Notes: generated from the sequence alone by a model not told the origin. 64,000 nucleotides of DNA from Manis javanica (GCF_040802235.1 NC_133163.1:41126501-41190500), one strand, 5' to 3'; shown: positions 12,101 through 25,098, numbered from the stretch's first letter. Program-made: numbers and translations.

Positions 12101-13946
12101 ATGGTCAGTAATGAAGATTTTGTGTTTTCTGCACTGTACATACAGGGCAAATGGGCAAAAGGGTTTGCAGGAAGTTTGTTCCAACTTATAGTAACTCCTC
12201 CCTCTTCTTTCATTTTAAGGAAATTATTTAGTCTTTTTTGCTGTTTTATAGAAGGCAGATGGTTCTTAAGTGATTCTTTAGTTTTAATTTTAAAAGGCTG
12301 TGAGCAGCCAAGGGAAGTAGTGAATAAGTGTTTTATTTAATTTTTGAAATTAATTTCAAGAATTTGTCAGAATTAGGCATTCTGGAGCTAGACTGTTGCA
12401 GAGTTTGAGTTTTTCCCTACTGTTCCCCTGCTCTTCACCCCTCCCCCAGAAGTGAGCCAATACACAGTTGAATGGAGGTAGCAGCTTTCACATGTGGTGT
12501 GAGGATATGGAGGTCCCAGGAGAGGTGAGGAGGCTGGAGTGTAATCAGAGGCATCTATTTGTTATGAACAGCCCCAAATCTCTCTGCTTAAGTATTGAGC
12601 AAGGTTATTATTCTCAGCCTGCCATGCACGCGTGCACAGCAGGACCAGCTGACTGAGAGTGTCACATCAGTATTCTGCACGTTCCACCAGCCAAATTTGC
12701 CATTTCACTTAGAATGCTTCTGATGGCACATTTTTTCATATTCCTGGCCTCCTCAAAGAAATGGATGCCACCATCAGTGATCTGACAGGCAGCCAGGCAC
12801 ATAGTGGTGTGTTTGTCATCAAATGAAAGGGGAAAGTTATTAAAACACTCAGCAACCAACCATGAATTCAGTCTGAATCATTTAAATTATAAAAATACTT
12901 TACCTACAAGAGTCAAAAATAAATAACTAAATCAAGGAAGAACTGTGGAAAGAGGAAGAAAAAATATAGTAAGTTAGAGTTTACTAAAAAGACTAGCTTT
13001 CCTCTGTAATTATGTCCAAATAAGAGTAAGTGAATGCAGACATTTTTTCAGGCCACAAAATAATTTTTTGGCCATTGAAATTGATTTCTACTCAAGGTCC
13101 ATTCAGCATCACACACTTTACAAACCTCAGAAATTGCATGTTTTAAAGTACTTTTTAAAAGATAATTAATATTTATATTTAATTATACTTTTCTCAATAT
13201 TTCTTAGATGTGATGGGCTAGGAGACATCTGAATTGCTGCCTCACTAAAGAAATAAATAGGGAGCATTGTTTTATGGGCTGTGGAATGAATGTACAATCT
13301 GTATTATCAGCTGAGCTACTAAAAAATGGAAATTTATGATTTTTGCCCTCCAGAAAAAGCTTATTAAGCTCTTTGAAGAAATGGAAACCTCATGAGTAGT
13401 AATCAAAGCATATGAGGCCTCCTGAGTGGTTAACAGAGCCCACTTCATCAAACAATTCCACGGAGGACAGAGTTGTCCAAGGACATGCTTCCTGTGAAAC
13501 ATATTATGAAATAGAAATTCAGCTGCAGATAGTGACTGAGCTAAGAAACCCGAGTGTACTTAGAATCTATCTGTGGCAATCTTTCCTGAGAACGTATTGA
13601 CCTTTCATCACAGTCAAATCCTCAGGAACTCTAAGCAAACAAGAAGCAGATTGATGTGTCCCTTTCAGGGCAAATCTGTGGATAGAACTCTCCAGACAGA
13701 AATGCAGAGGAAGGCCCCGCTACTGGAAGCCTGAGTGGCTATGCATTACAGCTCCTCAAAGAACATGAGTCAGTGTGATTTAGAACCACAATCTGTACAT
13801 GTGTCGGCTTGCACTAAACACACCTTCCCTGTTTCCACTAAGAGAATTGCTCACATGGGAGCCTAGATGCTCTTAGCCTGAAGAAAGAACACCCAATAGA
13901 AAACATACAAAAAGTACTTTGATTTGCAGGGCACCCTATGGGATTC
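12101..13946. other. Unassigned intergenic stretch
   Basis: About 1.8 kb with no recognised repeat, gene or RNA. ORFs of 60-81 codons are scattered on both strands with no coherent pattern. Confidence 0.5.
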
Positions 13947-14401
13947 TGTATTAGTTTCCTAAGTTTGCTATAACAAAGTTCTACAAACTAGGTGGCTTAA
14001 AACTACAAAACATTTTCTCACAGTTCTGGAGTCCAGAAGTCTGAAATCAAGGTGTCAGCAGGGCCGTGCTCCCTCTGAAGTCTCTAAGGGAGAATCCTTG
14101 CTTGCCTCTTCTTACTTCCTGGTGTCTGCTGGCCATCCTTGGTGTGCTTTGGCTTGGAGATCTGTCACCCCCACCTCTGCCTTTGTGGCCACATGGCTTT
14201 CTTCTCTGTGTCTTTGTCTTCACATGGTGTTTGCTTTTCCTATAAGTACACCAGAAATACTGGATTAGAGTCCACCCTAACAACCTCATCTTAACTTGAT
14301 TACATCTGCTGAGATCCGATTTCCAAACAGAGTCACATTCACAGGTACTAGCAGTTGGGACCTCAACATATCTAGTAGAAGACACCATTCAACCCACAAC
14401 A
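13947..14401 (-). repeat. MLT1-type MaLR solo LTR, reverse orientation
   Basis: The plus strand begins 'tgtattagtttcctaagttt' and ends 'caacccacaaca', the reverse complement of a complete MLT1-like LTR. The internal landmarks are in order: 'aaatcaaggtgtcagcaggg' at 14044, 'cttaacttgattacatctgc' near 14291 and 'acaggtactagcagttggga' at 14341. The 113-codon minus ORF (14047-14388) lies wholly inside it and is not a gene. Confidence 0.85.
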
Positions 14402-15104
14402 GACCACTTGGTTGAAGAAGACAGACACAATTCATCCAGATGAACAGGATGTAAGCCATGAGAAAACTGGTTGCAGAAGACAAAGGAAGAGATTATTAAA
14501 GAATATGCCCAACAGTTGTGGACAGATCAAATTCAGACATTAAGTAGAATAAAGACTAAAAGTGTACATTGGGTTTAACAGCAGGAAGGTCTGTGTCTAT
14601 ACAGTGGTGAGGACTAGGACCAGATGGCAATGGGTATCAGGAGGAGCAGCAAATAGGCCATGAAGACCGTGAGTGCAAGCAAGTGTACAGAGAAAGACAC
14701 AAGCCAGCCACAGGAGAGGCTGTGATTCTAAGCAGGGCCTTTGATGTCAAGGGCCTGGAAGCAGCCAACATTTACTGCTGCTTTCTCCATACTGAATGAC
14801 CACTGGTTCATACACCTGTCATGGATGAGAACACTGGACGCTAGCACCTCCAAGCTGGGGCAAAGTATGCTTGCAAGCCTGTTCCCTGCATATAATGGTA
14901 TTGGCAGGCTGTGTGAAGAGGTGGTTTGAATTGAGAGGGGCTTGTTATACCTGCTGTGGTAGGGAGGGTGCTTTCCTCTGTAAACTCTCAGGAGAACAGA
15001 CTCCTAGCCAGTGGGACTGGCTAAGTCTATGATGCTTGCTTGCATCTAGGGCCCAGAAAACTCCTGCAATTTGCAAGTCACCTGTCTCTGTCTTTACCAC
15101 CCAT
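14402..15104. other. Unassigned intergenic stretch between two LTRs
   Basis: No gene or clear repeat is recognised in this 0.7 kb. Confidence 0.45.
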
Positions 15105-15495
15105 ATCAGCCAGATTATCCAGAGAAACAGAACTAGTAGGATATATGTGTACATAAAAGGGATATTTTACAGAACTGGCTGACAGAACTGTGAGGGCTGG
15201 CAAGTTCAGAATCTATGGGATTAGCCAGCACACTGGAAACTCAGGCCTGGAGCTGATGATGCAGTCCTGAGACAGAATTTCTTCTTTAGGAAAACCTCAA
15301 TTTCTGCTCTTAAAGCCTTTGACTGGTTGAATGAGACTCCACCCACATAATGAAGAGTAATCTCCTTTTCTTAGAGTCAGCTGATTATAGAGGTTAACCA
15401 CATCTACAAATACCTTCACAGCAACATCTAGATTCAGTTCGATTACATAAATGAGGACTGTAGCCTAGCCAAGTTGACACATGAAACTGACCATC
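15105..15495 (-). repeat. Ancient ERVL-type (MLT2-like) LTR, reverse orientation
   Basis: 'ttatccagagaaacagaact' at the left and 'agccaagttgacacatgaaa' at the right are the inverted ends of a mammal-wide LTR. 'gactccacccacataatgaa' lies between them near 15338. The MLT2-like label is from memory of the layout and is less certain than the LTR call itself. Confidence 0.6.
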
Positions 15496-17237
15496 CCATC
15501 CTTCTCCTCCTAGGACCTCTGAGAGGCCACAGCTTCTGAAAAAGAGTACCAGTCTGGCCACAGCAATCATGCAAAAATGTCTACTTGATAGGAATAGGCT
15601 TGGATTTAGACATTTATAAAACACTATTTTCCTAGCAAAATTTATATGGTAAGTGTAGTTAGTAGCCACAAATAAGACTATTTAAGACATTTGGTTCACA
15701 GAATAATAGATGTTTGCATTCTTTCTAAAAGCAAAATTTGAATCATGATGTGCTTTACTCATTCATGGTATAAAGACACCAGACCCAGTCTGAGGCAATT
15801 AACTCTTTATCTTATGGTAACACTACCTATTACTATCTGGAGGTGTCATTAACCTCCCCTCTCCTTGGAGGAGTACTTAATACAAGGCAGCTCTGTCTCT
15901 CTCTTACCATTCAGTGGAGCATTTAATTATCAAAGGATCAAAAGCATCTTGTTAGAATGTTGCCACGCAGCACTGACTCTGAGGGAATTATGAAGGACAA
16001 TCTACAAGTAATTTCCTGAAAGAAAAGGCTGTCAACAAAAACGTAGAGCCCAGAAAATGACAGCTTCAGAATCATCACGTCTTTTTCCGTATTCCTATCA
16101 GAGATAATTCTAAAGATAACTTGCAACAGGAAAAGCAGCCAAACAAAGCAAGAATGTTTTTCACATTCGTGTACCGAATAATTGAAGCGTCACCAAAGGT
16201 GCTTACTTGAGAATGCTATACACTGTTATTAGCCTTTAACATTTTAGTTCAGGTCATGTACCAAAAGACTGTAGTAGATGATGAAAAACACACACACACA
16301 CAAGTGAGCTTCTCCAAACTTCCACAATTAAATGAGGTTAAGCTCCTTCATTCCCTAATCACACTCCCTTCCTCAGAGATTATTTTATTACAGCTTCTCT
16401 AGAGAAGAGTTGTTTGAAGTTGAAATGAATATGCCAACCAAAAGATAGAAACTCACAGTTGAATATACAAAGGTGTCATTTATAACTCGTCCTTCCAAGA
16501 CAAAACCACCTCACCTTCAGATAAAACCTCCTTGATGGGTTGATGCAGTGGCTCAAATAATACAGTCACTGAACGTGAGTAACAGGAAAGAAATCCTGGG
16601 GCCGCCTTTCATGTTCCTATTTCCCACCTCCAACCTGCGTGTATGATTAAAAAATGTCACTCAATTACATTTCAATTTTTCTGCCAGCTGTGTTCATTAA
16701 AAAATTTCAGAAATGTTCTGGTAAGGATAATTTATTGAATAGATGTTTAATTTGCCATTAGAAATTGACAAATATGCAGCAGCACATTTTATTCTCTCAG
16801 AAATAATTTATTTTAGGATGTTGTGTTTTTGATAAGTGGACTTGCGTTTGGGTCTTGAGGGTGTCATAGAGAATGCAGTAATTCCTTCTTAACAGTGATT
16901 TAAGTGCTTTTAGAACTAGGTCCTATCAAGAAAAAACTTGTAGGTTGCATTAGTGAAGGGGATTATTTTTTATTACATAAATATTTTATGATATCTATTT
17001 TCCATTTCTTGCCCTGATTCTTTATGACCACCGACTCTTATTAATTCCATGCTTGATATAAATTGAATGTGAGATTTTGACGTGTGTGGTTGCAGGGCCT
17101 TGAGGGCATAGAATCTCTTCTCTAAGGTGACAATTACTTAACTTCTCCTATGATTAATTTGCCCAACCACAGTCCCTGAGCTACCCAAGAAAGAGGTAAT
17201 TTGGAAATATAGCAGCAGGCTTCAGATGTGATACCTC
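15496..17237. other. Unassigned AT-rich intergenic stretch
   Basis: It holds a short CA run near 16289-16304 and otherwise unique sequence. No gene, RNA or named repeat is recognised. Confidence 0.5.
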
Positions 17238-17240
17238 ATA

Positions 17241-17315
17241 TCCTCCTATGTAGGCAATTTGTGGGAACTCAAAGGCAGAGTTCACCAGGAGATGCTTGGG
17301 ATGGGGTTTGTGAAA
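17241..17315 (+). repeat. Local direct duplication, copy 1
   Basis: 'tcctcctatgtaggcaattt' through 'gcttgggatggggtttgtga' recurs, nearly identical, at 17740-17814. The two copies are in the same orientation about 500 bp apart. Confidence 0.85.
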
Positions 17316-17739
17316 GTGAATCCAGGCAAACTCTCCACTGTCCGGAGGCTGGCGCTCTCGTCTGGGGACTTCCTTACTTGCTGGCACTGCATGTGAGGCT
17401 AGGCTGGGCTTGGGAAGGTGGAGACCCTCACCCACACTATGGCCGCCACTTGTCCGCAACTATGCACGAGATGTGGTCGTAGCAGCTGAGACACACTCCG
17501 CTTCCCCTGGGATGTGTGCAGGCTCTCCCCACCTCTGTTATCATCACAGAATTGATTGGACTGCTGTTATTTTCCCAAGTTTGTCCCATAAGACAAAGGA
17601 TTAACAGAGGCAGAAATGCTTCAACAAACAGGACACAACGTGGAACAATGAAGATGATAAAGGAGCAGGGTCAGGGGAAATGACACTGGAAAGAAAGGCT
17701 AGATCAGATATCAAGAAGACTTAGGAAGGAAGCTCATGA

Positions 17740-17814
17740 CCTCCTATGTAGGCAATTCATGGGAACTCAAAGGCAGAGTTCACCAGGAGACGCTTGGGAA
17801 GGGGGCTTGTGAAA
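17740..17814 (+). repeat. Local direct duplication, copy 2
   Basis: Partner of 17241-17315. It shares 'gggaactcaaaggcagagtt' and 'caccaggaga' exactly, with only a few substitutions by eye. Confidence 0.85.
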
Positions 17815-17889
17815 AGAACATGGATGTCTTCTGCAGGCCACAGGTTCTTAAGTGGTTTACAAATCCTCCCCCAACCCCTTTTTTAAAAT

Positions 17890-18105
17890 CACAGCATATA
17901 TTTATTGAACTTAACTACATGCCACTTTATAAGAATCTATCTCATTTAAACCTCACACTAGCCCTCTAAGTTAGATGCTCTTATTATCCCCATATTTTCA
18001 GATGAAGAAACTGAGGCACAGGCAAGTTAAATAACTCTCCCAAGATTACATGAGTAGGAAGCAGAGATGCTAGAGCTCTAACTCAATTTGTCTAATTTAA
18101 AATCT
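17890..18105 (-). repeat. MIR SINE (extended)
   Basis: 'atatttattgaacttaacta', then 'ttattatccccatattttca' and 'aagaaactgaggcacaggca' form a clear reverse-complement MIR. Confidence 0.8.
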
Positions 18106-18235
18106 CACACACAGAACTGTCAAGCTACTCCATATTTATTAGTCCTGCATGGGATCCTTTCAACATTGATGTGCTGTTAAACACACGTGATATATGAACT
18201 GATTTGTTTACTTGGGAGAAGGTTTAATGCTAGCC

Positions 18236-18300
18236 ATGTTTTTGTTATTGAGCTATAATTGTCACACAATAAATTGTATTTTACTCCTTTTTAAAGGAAA
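18236..18300 (-). repeat. L1 3'-end fragment, reverse orientation
   Basis: 'attgagctataattgtcaca' followed by 'caataaattg' resembles an antisense L1M 3' region. It is short. Confidence 0.45.
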
Positions 18301-18349
18301 CAATTATCCCTGCTCCCCAGTGTTAATTTAAATCATGAGATACAGATGT

Positions 18350-18425
18350 CAATACACACACATATATACATATACAACACATATATTTTACATGTATGTG
18401 TGTGTGTGCATGTGTACATATAAAA
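18350..18425. repeat. CA/TG and TA microsatellite
   Basis: Alternating purine-pyrimidine runs: 'acacacacatatatacatat' then 'tatgtgtgtgtgtgcatgtg'. The two halves are partly self-complementary. Confidence 0.85.
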
Positions 18426-19414
18426 ACTTCCCATTTATGTGTCCTTCATGGTTGGCTAAAGCTTCTACTTCTGCACAATCTTTATTCTAGGGTTCAGGCT
18501 GACGGAAAAAATCCCTTTCTGGGATGACCCTGCTGGATTCATGCCAGAAAGAAAAGGGGAGAGAGAGGGTCAGACATGCAGTGGCTCTGAAAGCTTCTGC
18601 TTGAAAGTGGCACATATTGTTTCCACTCACAGTTTATTTGGCAAATCAAGCGGTACAGCTAGACTTAAAGTCAGGAGGGTAGAAGAATAATTTTCCCATA
18701 CAAAGGGACCCCAAAGGGAGAGACAAGAAATACTTGGAGAAATAAGATTATTTATATGTGAAATAAAAAACTAGACTTAAGCTCTTTTTGCTTATAGATT
18801 TTTTTATGGAATCTAAAGCAGTAACAATTCCATAGGAAATGTATAAAACCAGTAAAATTCAAATTAATGTTTATTTCTTAAAAAAATTAATTTATTTATT
18901 TCAGTAAAATGTGTTAAACATTTTACTGAAACTAAAATGCCACTCGTTAAGGGAACATTGTTACAAAGAGTCAAGGCCTTTTTTTTTTTTGGCTGTTGCT
19001 CAAGACTATGATTTAGGAAGGCATGCCTGCTCTGCGATGTGACATGGAAGTGACTAAATTCTCCCTACACTTTTCACACTTTTCTCTATTGGAACCACTG
19101 TACTGAACAATTTTCTGCAATAGCATTTGGCCTTCACATAGATTAAGCTCATCATTACAAATGAAGTCCACCTCTGTTCATTTTTCATTAACTCATGACA
19201 TTTAAAGTCATATAACTTGGTGCCAATAAGATCATAAAGATACCTGCAACATACTGAAATTTTATGACAGTATAAGATGGACATTTAGATGATCCAGAAT
19301 ATATTTATATTATTTTTTAAAGATTGTTCTCACTGACATTAAAACACAAAATTTAAGGAAACTCCTAGACAACCTAAGCATGCTCTCCATATTCCCACAA
19401 GAATGTCAGCCCAG
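18426..19414. other. Unassigned AT-rich stretch with a perfect inverted repeat
   Basis: No gene is recognised. It contains the 13-bp hairpin at 18899-18931 and a T run near 18979-18990. Confidence 0.5.
18899..18931. other. Perfect 13-bp inverted repeat (hairpin), 7-base loop
   Basis: The arms are 'tttcagtaaaatg' (18899-18911) and 'cattttactgaaa' (18919-18931), with loop 'tgttaaa'. There is no following T run or RNA family resemblance. Confidence 0.85.
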
Positions 19415-19505
19415 GGGTCGGTGAAAGGGAGCCATTGAAGAATTTAGTGTTGTGGTCTTTGAAAAATGAAATTTATTTTTGAGAAAGATAATGCTTAAGG
19501 AGCCA
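19415..19505 (-). repeat. L2 LINE fragment
   Basis: 'aagggagccattgaagaatt' followed by 'gagaaagataatgc' resembles the antisense L2 3' region. Confidence 0.45.
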
Positions 19506-21780
19506 ACGGGCACCAGCTGGGAAGCATGACACTAGGTTGAGAAAGGGAAAGTAAAGGCCTGAACATAAAGGTGGGATGAATAAAATGAACGGATGAAAAC
19601 TAAATGTTTAACACACCAACTTGAAATCTGGACAGGAGAACTCTTGAGGGAGCAGGGAGAGTCGAAAGGAGGAAAAAGCAAGCCTGATTTCTGTGACCTG
19701 AAACGCCCACCCCAGTCTCCCCACACCCAAGAGGAACTCCTCACTGATCTAAACCTGGGCACATGATTACTCACAAAACTGGAAAGAACACTGGGCAGAC
19801 GAAAAGGTACATATTCCATTTCCAGCCTTGCCAATCTCCGACTCTCACTTTGGGGAAACAATGGCTGGAGCTTATAAAGAGAAGATTCATAAGCCTATTT
19901 CACAGGTTTTTTTAGACAGCAATACAAGAAGAAATATGTGAAAGCAGTTTTAAATTTAGTTCAACAAAAATGTATTAGGTATCTATTATATGTAGGGAGG
20001 AAACTGTTAATTTGAAAAGTGTTATACAAATATTAAGTTGTCATTTGGGAGCTGATATAACTTTCCCTCTCCTTGCCTTCTTCTACTGGAACCAAGGCAA
20101 CCCAATAATAGAGAAATAGGATGGAAAGTTTTGTACAGAACTCAAATCTGAGCAGGAGCCAGACACTTTTAACATAATAAGGTACAGAGTATAAGCTAGA
20201 AAAGAGCTCTTATATATGAGTACCTGATTTTCCTTCAGAGAATCTGCTCCTTTCTGTTCTACCCTTAGCGCAGGGCCTTCTCTTGGCCCTGGGGCGCCTC
20301 AGAGCAGACCACCCATGCCAGAGCTCTGACAGAGGAGGATAAAAAACCTCAAAAAAAGAGAACTGGCTGAAGGTCAAGGGACTGAGCTGAGGAGGCAGAA
20401 AAGGAATGAAGGAAAGGGTCAAAGGAAGGATCTGTGTGCTACTGAAGCGAGCAGCCACCTGCCCACAGCAGAGGCCCCAGACCTAAGGATACCACCACAG
20501 ACAAGTGAGTTACAGAAAGAACTACGCGCTGGTTGGATTATGCTGCTGGAGGTGAGAACTGTTTGAACATTCTTTGGGGGACTGTGTGCATTTACTCAGC
20601 TGAGGGAAGGCTTAGCTCATTGCCTTCACACCTCCTCATTCCAATCACCAGCAGATGCCTGGATTCTGACAGTAAGAAAGACCAGCAAGTAAATAAGTCA
20701 TGTGGAATCAATCACTGGCTGAGCAGTGAGACATTCTTTTGACCCTCTTACTCCCTCCCACCAAGACAAGGAACACAATGTACATCTTATGCTATCATCA
20801 AACACACCCCTCCGCTGTAGCATGGTAGACTATCCTCAGGAAAGTTCAGAAATCATTAAACATTGACATAAACAGAGAACAAAGAGTTTCTTGTGGGAAA
20901 GCAGGTCTTAAAAGACCATTACAATTTTTCACTGCTTGATAAGTTTTATCTTCTATATTTTGATTTCTGACTTTTTTGAAGTTTTCTGAGACTTTCAAAC
21001 TAAAACTAAAATGTATGTTCTTGCCTACTTAGCCTTGTTAAAGGAAGTATTAAAAGGAACTGTGGTTAGGCTACTGGTCTTCCATCTAACAGAGGGCAAT
21101 TCAGCTACATACAAGGACACATTGTGGACTTAAAGTAAATCAGATTCAGCAACTTTTTAAAGGTGAATTTGAAATCTGCAATAGCAGCCAGGGAGCTGAA
21201 ACATTAGAGAAAATTGACGCCAACTCAGAAATCGTAAAATTTATAAAAAACTTCATGCCACCTTACACTTTCAGTACAAAAGGTCATATAATAAATATTG
21301 CCCTTGAGCCACATACCCATATCAGAAATGAAACACCAATATGGTTATACTACTTTACAGGAGTTTTTCTAATATTATTATAACAACATTGTTCTCTTGG
21401 AATCAGCACCTTCCAAGGCCTTGAGACACTTCCCCAAATTGTCTGGGTCCTGGTTTCTCACTCCAAAACCTAAAAGAGCAAAGCATCTGATTATCTGTAA
21501 CAGCTCATGAACACCCTGGCTCTCATGGATACTTGACACCCACCCAAGGGGCAAGTAATACTTACTCCGTCTCTAAAATAGTTCTCCCTTCTCTAAAAGC
21601 GGAGACTGAATTAAGAGAAAGTGAGTGTGTTGCCAAAAATAACAGCAGTTATTGAATGAGACATGAACAGATCTAGTTGTTAGGGTTCCCAGACTGGTAT
21701 TTTATCTACTGGAATAAATCACATTTCCAGCATGGAGATCAGATGCTACCCTCCAGAATGGAGGTAATTCTAAGAGTTAT
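19506..21780. other. Unassigned intergenic stretch
   Basis: About 2.3 kb with no named repeat apart from a possible short L2 end near 19962-20000. A modestly GC-richer patch at 20250-20500 has a 'caagtgagt' donor-like word at 20501-20509. I do not call an exon on that alone. Confidence 0.45.
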
Positions 21781-21902
21781 CAATCTTAGAGTTGGAGGAT
21801 TTCAAACAAACCAGAAATATTTTAGATCCTGAAAGAGATACGAAAAAATCCTAAGTGATTCCAATAAATGTAACTAGTGTGGGGCTATTAACAAGGTAAT
21901 AT
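21781..21902 (+). repeat. Local direct duplication, copy 1
   Basis: 'caatcttagagttggaggat' through 'taactagtgtggggctatta' recurs in diverged form at 22891-23010, same orientation, 1.1 kb away. No repeat family is recognised. Confidence 0.8.
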
Positions 21903-22890
21903 GGCTCTCACTGTAATGTGCATGTATATTTCACTTCATACTAATGTGTCCCCTAAAACATGTTATGGATATAATTTCTTACAATTTTATAAATCAAGCT
22001 GCATTTTAAATATCCAAGGGAAACTCATTATTGAAGGAAGGAAGCTTAGGTAAATCTTTTGTACATAAGTATATTTTTTGGAATGTGAATAATCAGTCTT
22101 TCCTTTGGCCGCTTGAAAGTTTCAGATTCAGTACATTTGTGTTTCCTGATAGCAAGTCTTGCTCAGTTTTAATTAACAGAAAAATATTAGTTTATACCTG
22201 TTCACTTTGGACAAATGTATAAAGAATTGAATATATTCTTGAAAGTCTTTCATTTGTACTGTAGGTAATGGTATGGGAGTAGCAATTGATACCAAGGCAA
22301 CATTCTTTTTCCTTCCTAAATAAAATCTCATAAACATATTTTTAGACTATGCCCATCTGCTCCCATGGCCTTAAATTGTTAGGCATGTCTTATATGCATG
22401 GGTTGGCTCTCAAAGAGTTATCTTTTTCACAGATATCTGTAATTGGTAGCAGCTGTTAATCAAGCACATTGTCACAAATCCTGTAGTGTAGCATTCATCC
22501 TAAAAGTCTGGTTTTTTTTTATATTTTGAAGGGAAGCCATATGTCTTAGGCAGCATGGAATGGAGTAGATTTCAAGCAATTATATTGATTTGCTTTTGCT
22601 GTAATTTGGCCTGAAATATCTGATTTGAATGTTTATGTTGATCAAACTCCCTGGAAACTGTCAAGTCTTATCAACACTTTGTGCTGTTCACACATAACCT
22701 AACAGGAAGTATCCCTTTAGCACTCTGTTTACAGGCCTTAGGAACAGAGCACTGAAAGGTGGCAAATTGTAAGAGGAAGCTTTGGCTTCCACAGACTAGG
22801 GCATGAATCCATCTTCTATCCTTAATTATTACATTTTTAATCACATTTGAGTGCCTGGATACAATAACACTATGCTAGGTGCTGGGATAC
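21903..22890. other. Unassigned stretch between duplicated copies
   Basis: AT-rich sequence with no gene. 22810-22890 has a faint MIR/L2-like end ('tatgctaggtgctgggatac'). Confidence 0.45.
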
Positions 22891-23010
22891 CAATCTTAAA
22901 GTTAGAGGATTTTAAACAGACCAAAAACATTTTGAATCTTGAAAGAAATATGAAAAAAATCTAAGTGAATCCAATACATCTAACTAGTGTGGCACTATTG
23001 ACAAATAATA
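22891..23010 (+). repeat. Local direct duplication, copy 2
   Basis: Partner of 21781-21902. It shares 'taactagtgtgg' exactly and most of the preceding 100 bases with scattered substitutions. Confidence 0.8.
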
Positions 23011-24334
23011 TGCTGAGTAAGGCATAGTACTAGCCTCAGAGGCTCCCCTTTATTGGGGGATGCTTCAATCACCAGGGCAAGACAAGATGAGGCTCATGCT
23101 TCAAGACACCCAGGCCCTAGGAGCCTATATCCTCCAAGCCTTCTACCTGAAATCTCTGAGACCAGGCTGAAAACACTTCAAGTTCACGGAACCAAGATAT
23201 TCACCTTTGGGTCCAGTGCCCACCTTCTAACTGGAAGTCAGGACTGAACCAATTCATGCTTCTCTCACTCATTCTTATCAGTTAACTCCCAAAGTCTAGG
23301 CTTTCTGCTCCTTTATTCTCTAGGCACTATATTCTCTGTCCTTCCATATCCTCTGTTACCATAATATCTGTCCTTCCTTATCCTCAAATCAATAACCTAA
23401 ATCTCTCAAGAAATAGATGTTAAAAGAACAAATAATTAATGAGTATAGAAATGCAAAAGAAAAATCATAAAAGTTGCATGAGTTGTGGATCTATAGAATG
23501 GAAGAACTGGGATGGGGAAGAATTTAGGGAACATATAAGAAAATTATTGGAACATGTAAGTGAATCAGATTGGAAACTAGGAATGAAGAGAAGCCACAGG
23601 AAAACTGCTGACAGAATGGCAAGACTTCACAAGGTCAGGAGATTTCTTGAGCCAAAAAGAAATTTCAATGGGATAAGAGAGCACAAGAATCGAATTGACT
23701 TTTAAGAGTTCAAGGGTGGAGATATTACTGGAGGTGACGAATCTAGGATATGCCCGAGGGATTGAAAAATTAAAAAGGAGTGGAGACAAAAGTCAACAGA
23801 GCTGAAGGTCAAGGAACTGCGATATCAGAGTAAAGTTTTAATTATTTTTCTAGCTTTAGGACTATGAAACAGACTGAAAAGAAACCATACTGATATCTCT
23901 CATTTCAGGGTGATTTGTACACTTCCAGTCTCCCTGGAGGTACAGACTGTGTCATACTCATTTGAGCACAATGGTTTCCACATAAAATCGTTCGAGCTTT
24001 GTTGAAGTGATTGAAAGATAAAGGAGAATTGCCTACTTTCCCCCATCATACACACCACTAAGCCAGCACTGTCAATCAAAAGCAACTGTATGAAAATCTG
24101 TCTAATTCACATTCCAAGTGAGGCTAGCCAAATGCTAAAGAAAATAGGAGATTAGCAAGTAATGTAGCAGTAGAGATGATGTCAATGACAGATTGCCTCA
24201 AATATCAGTTAAATAATTTCTCCCTTTAAATGGCTGTTAAATGTGAGATACAAAGAATGTTTGAAAGCTTATAAAGTTTTACAAAAACCTAATCAAGAGG
24301 ACATGCCCAGGATGAATTTCCTCAATTATCAAAG
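23011..24334. other. Unassigned intergenic stretch
   Basis: It includes an 88-codon plus frame (23439-23705) rich in Lys/Arg, as expected from purine-rich DNA. I see no known domain, so it is not called a gene. Confidence 0.45.
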
Positions 24335-24500
24335 TGCCCGGCCAATTGGTCAACATGACTTATCCTCTCTGAGGCGCAGTTTTCTCATAGGCAAAGTAGG
24401 TGGATTTGCAGTATCCTCTCTCTAAGACATTTGGATGATTATATGAGATGATATTTGTAAAGACCTTAGCACAAGGCCTAGCACATAATGAAAATTTAAG
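24335..24500 (+). repeat. MIR SINE
   Basis: 'tgaggcgcagttttctcata' then 'gattatatgagatgatattt' and 'aaggcctagcacataatg' are the sense MIR core and 3' end. Confidence 0.75.
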
Positions 24501-24732
24501 AAATGAGAGCTATAGGCATAGTTATCCATAAGAATGAAGCAAACCTCAGGCTTCCTAACCTCTCTCCACACCTAGTCACCCACAGGGACAACAGCTCTAA
24601 AGTAACTCTGGCCTTGCAGGTCAATATGGAAGACAGAAAATATATATTAACTTCCCTTCCAAAAACCTGCTGAATCACAGTCAGGAAGTACAAGGAGAGA
24701 TTCATGTGTAGAAGCCTAAGAATAGGAAGAAT

Positions 24733-25098
24733 ATTTGTTTTCTAGGGGTGCCATAACAAAGTATCATAGAATGGGTAGTTTAAACAACAGAAATTTATTT
24801 CCTCATAGTTCTAGAGGCTAGTAATCCAAGACTGAAGGGTCAGCAGGGTCAATTTCTTCTGAGAAAGCATCTTCTCTGTGTCTTCATATGGTCTTCCTTC
24901 TGTGTCTGTCAGTGTCTAAATCTCCTCTTTGTATAAAGACACAAGTCATATAGGATTAGGACAACCTAATTTTACCTCATTTAACCTTAGTTACTACCTC
25001 TTTAAAGACCCTATCTCCAAATACAGTCACATTTTGAGGTGCTGGAGATAATGGCTGCAGCATATGAACATTGGAGGGGAACATACTTCAGCCCATTA
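24733..25098 (-). repeat. MLT1/MST-type MaLR LTR, reverse orientation
   Basis: 'aggggtgccataacaaagta' at the left, 'ccctatctccaaatacagtc' near 25008 and 'cttcagcccattaaa' at the right mark an inverted MaLR LTR. Confidence 0.8.

Noticed and set aside
14047..14388. 113-codon minus-strand ORF
   Set aside because: It is contained in a reverse-oriented MLT1-type LTR.
20210..20510. Possible exon with a donor-like 'caagtgagt' at its end
   Set aside because: One donor-like word and mild GC enrichment are not enough. No matching acceptor with an open frame, and no protein similarity, was seen.
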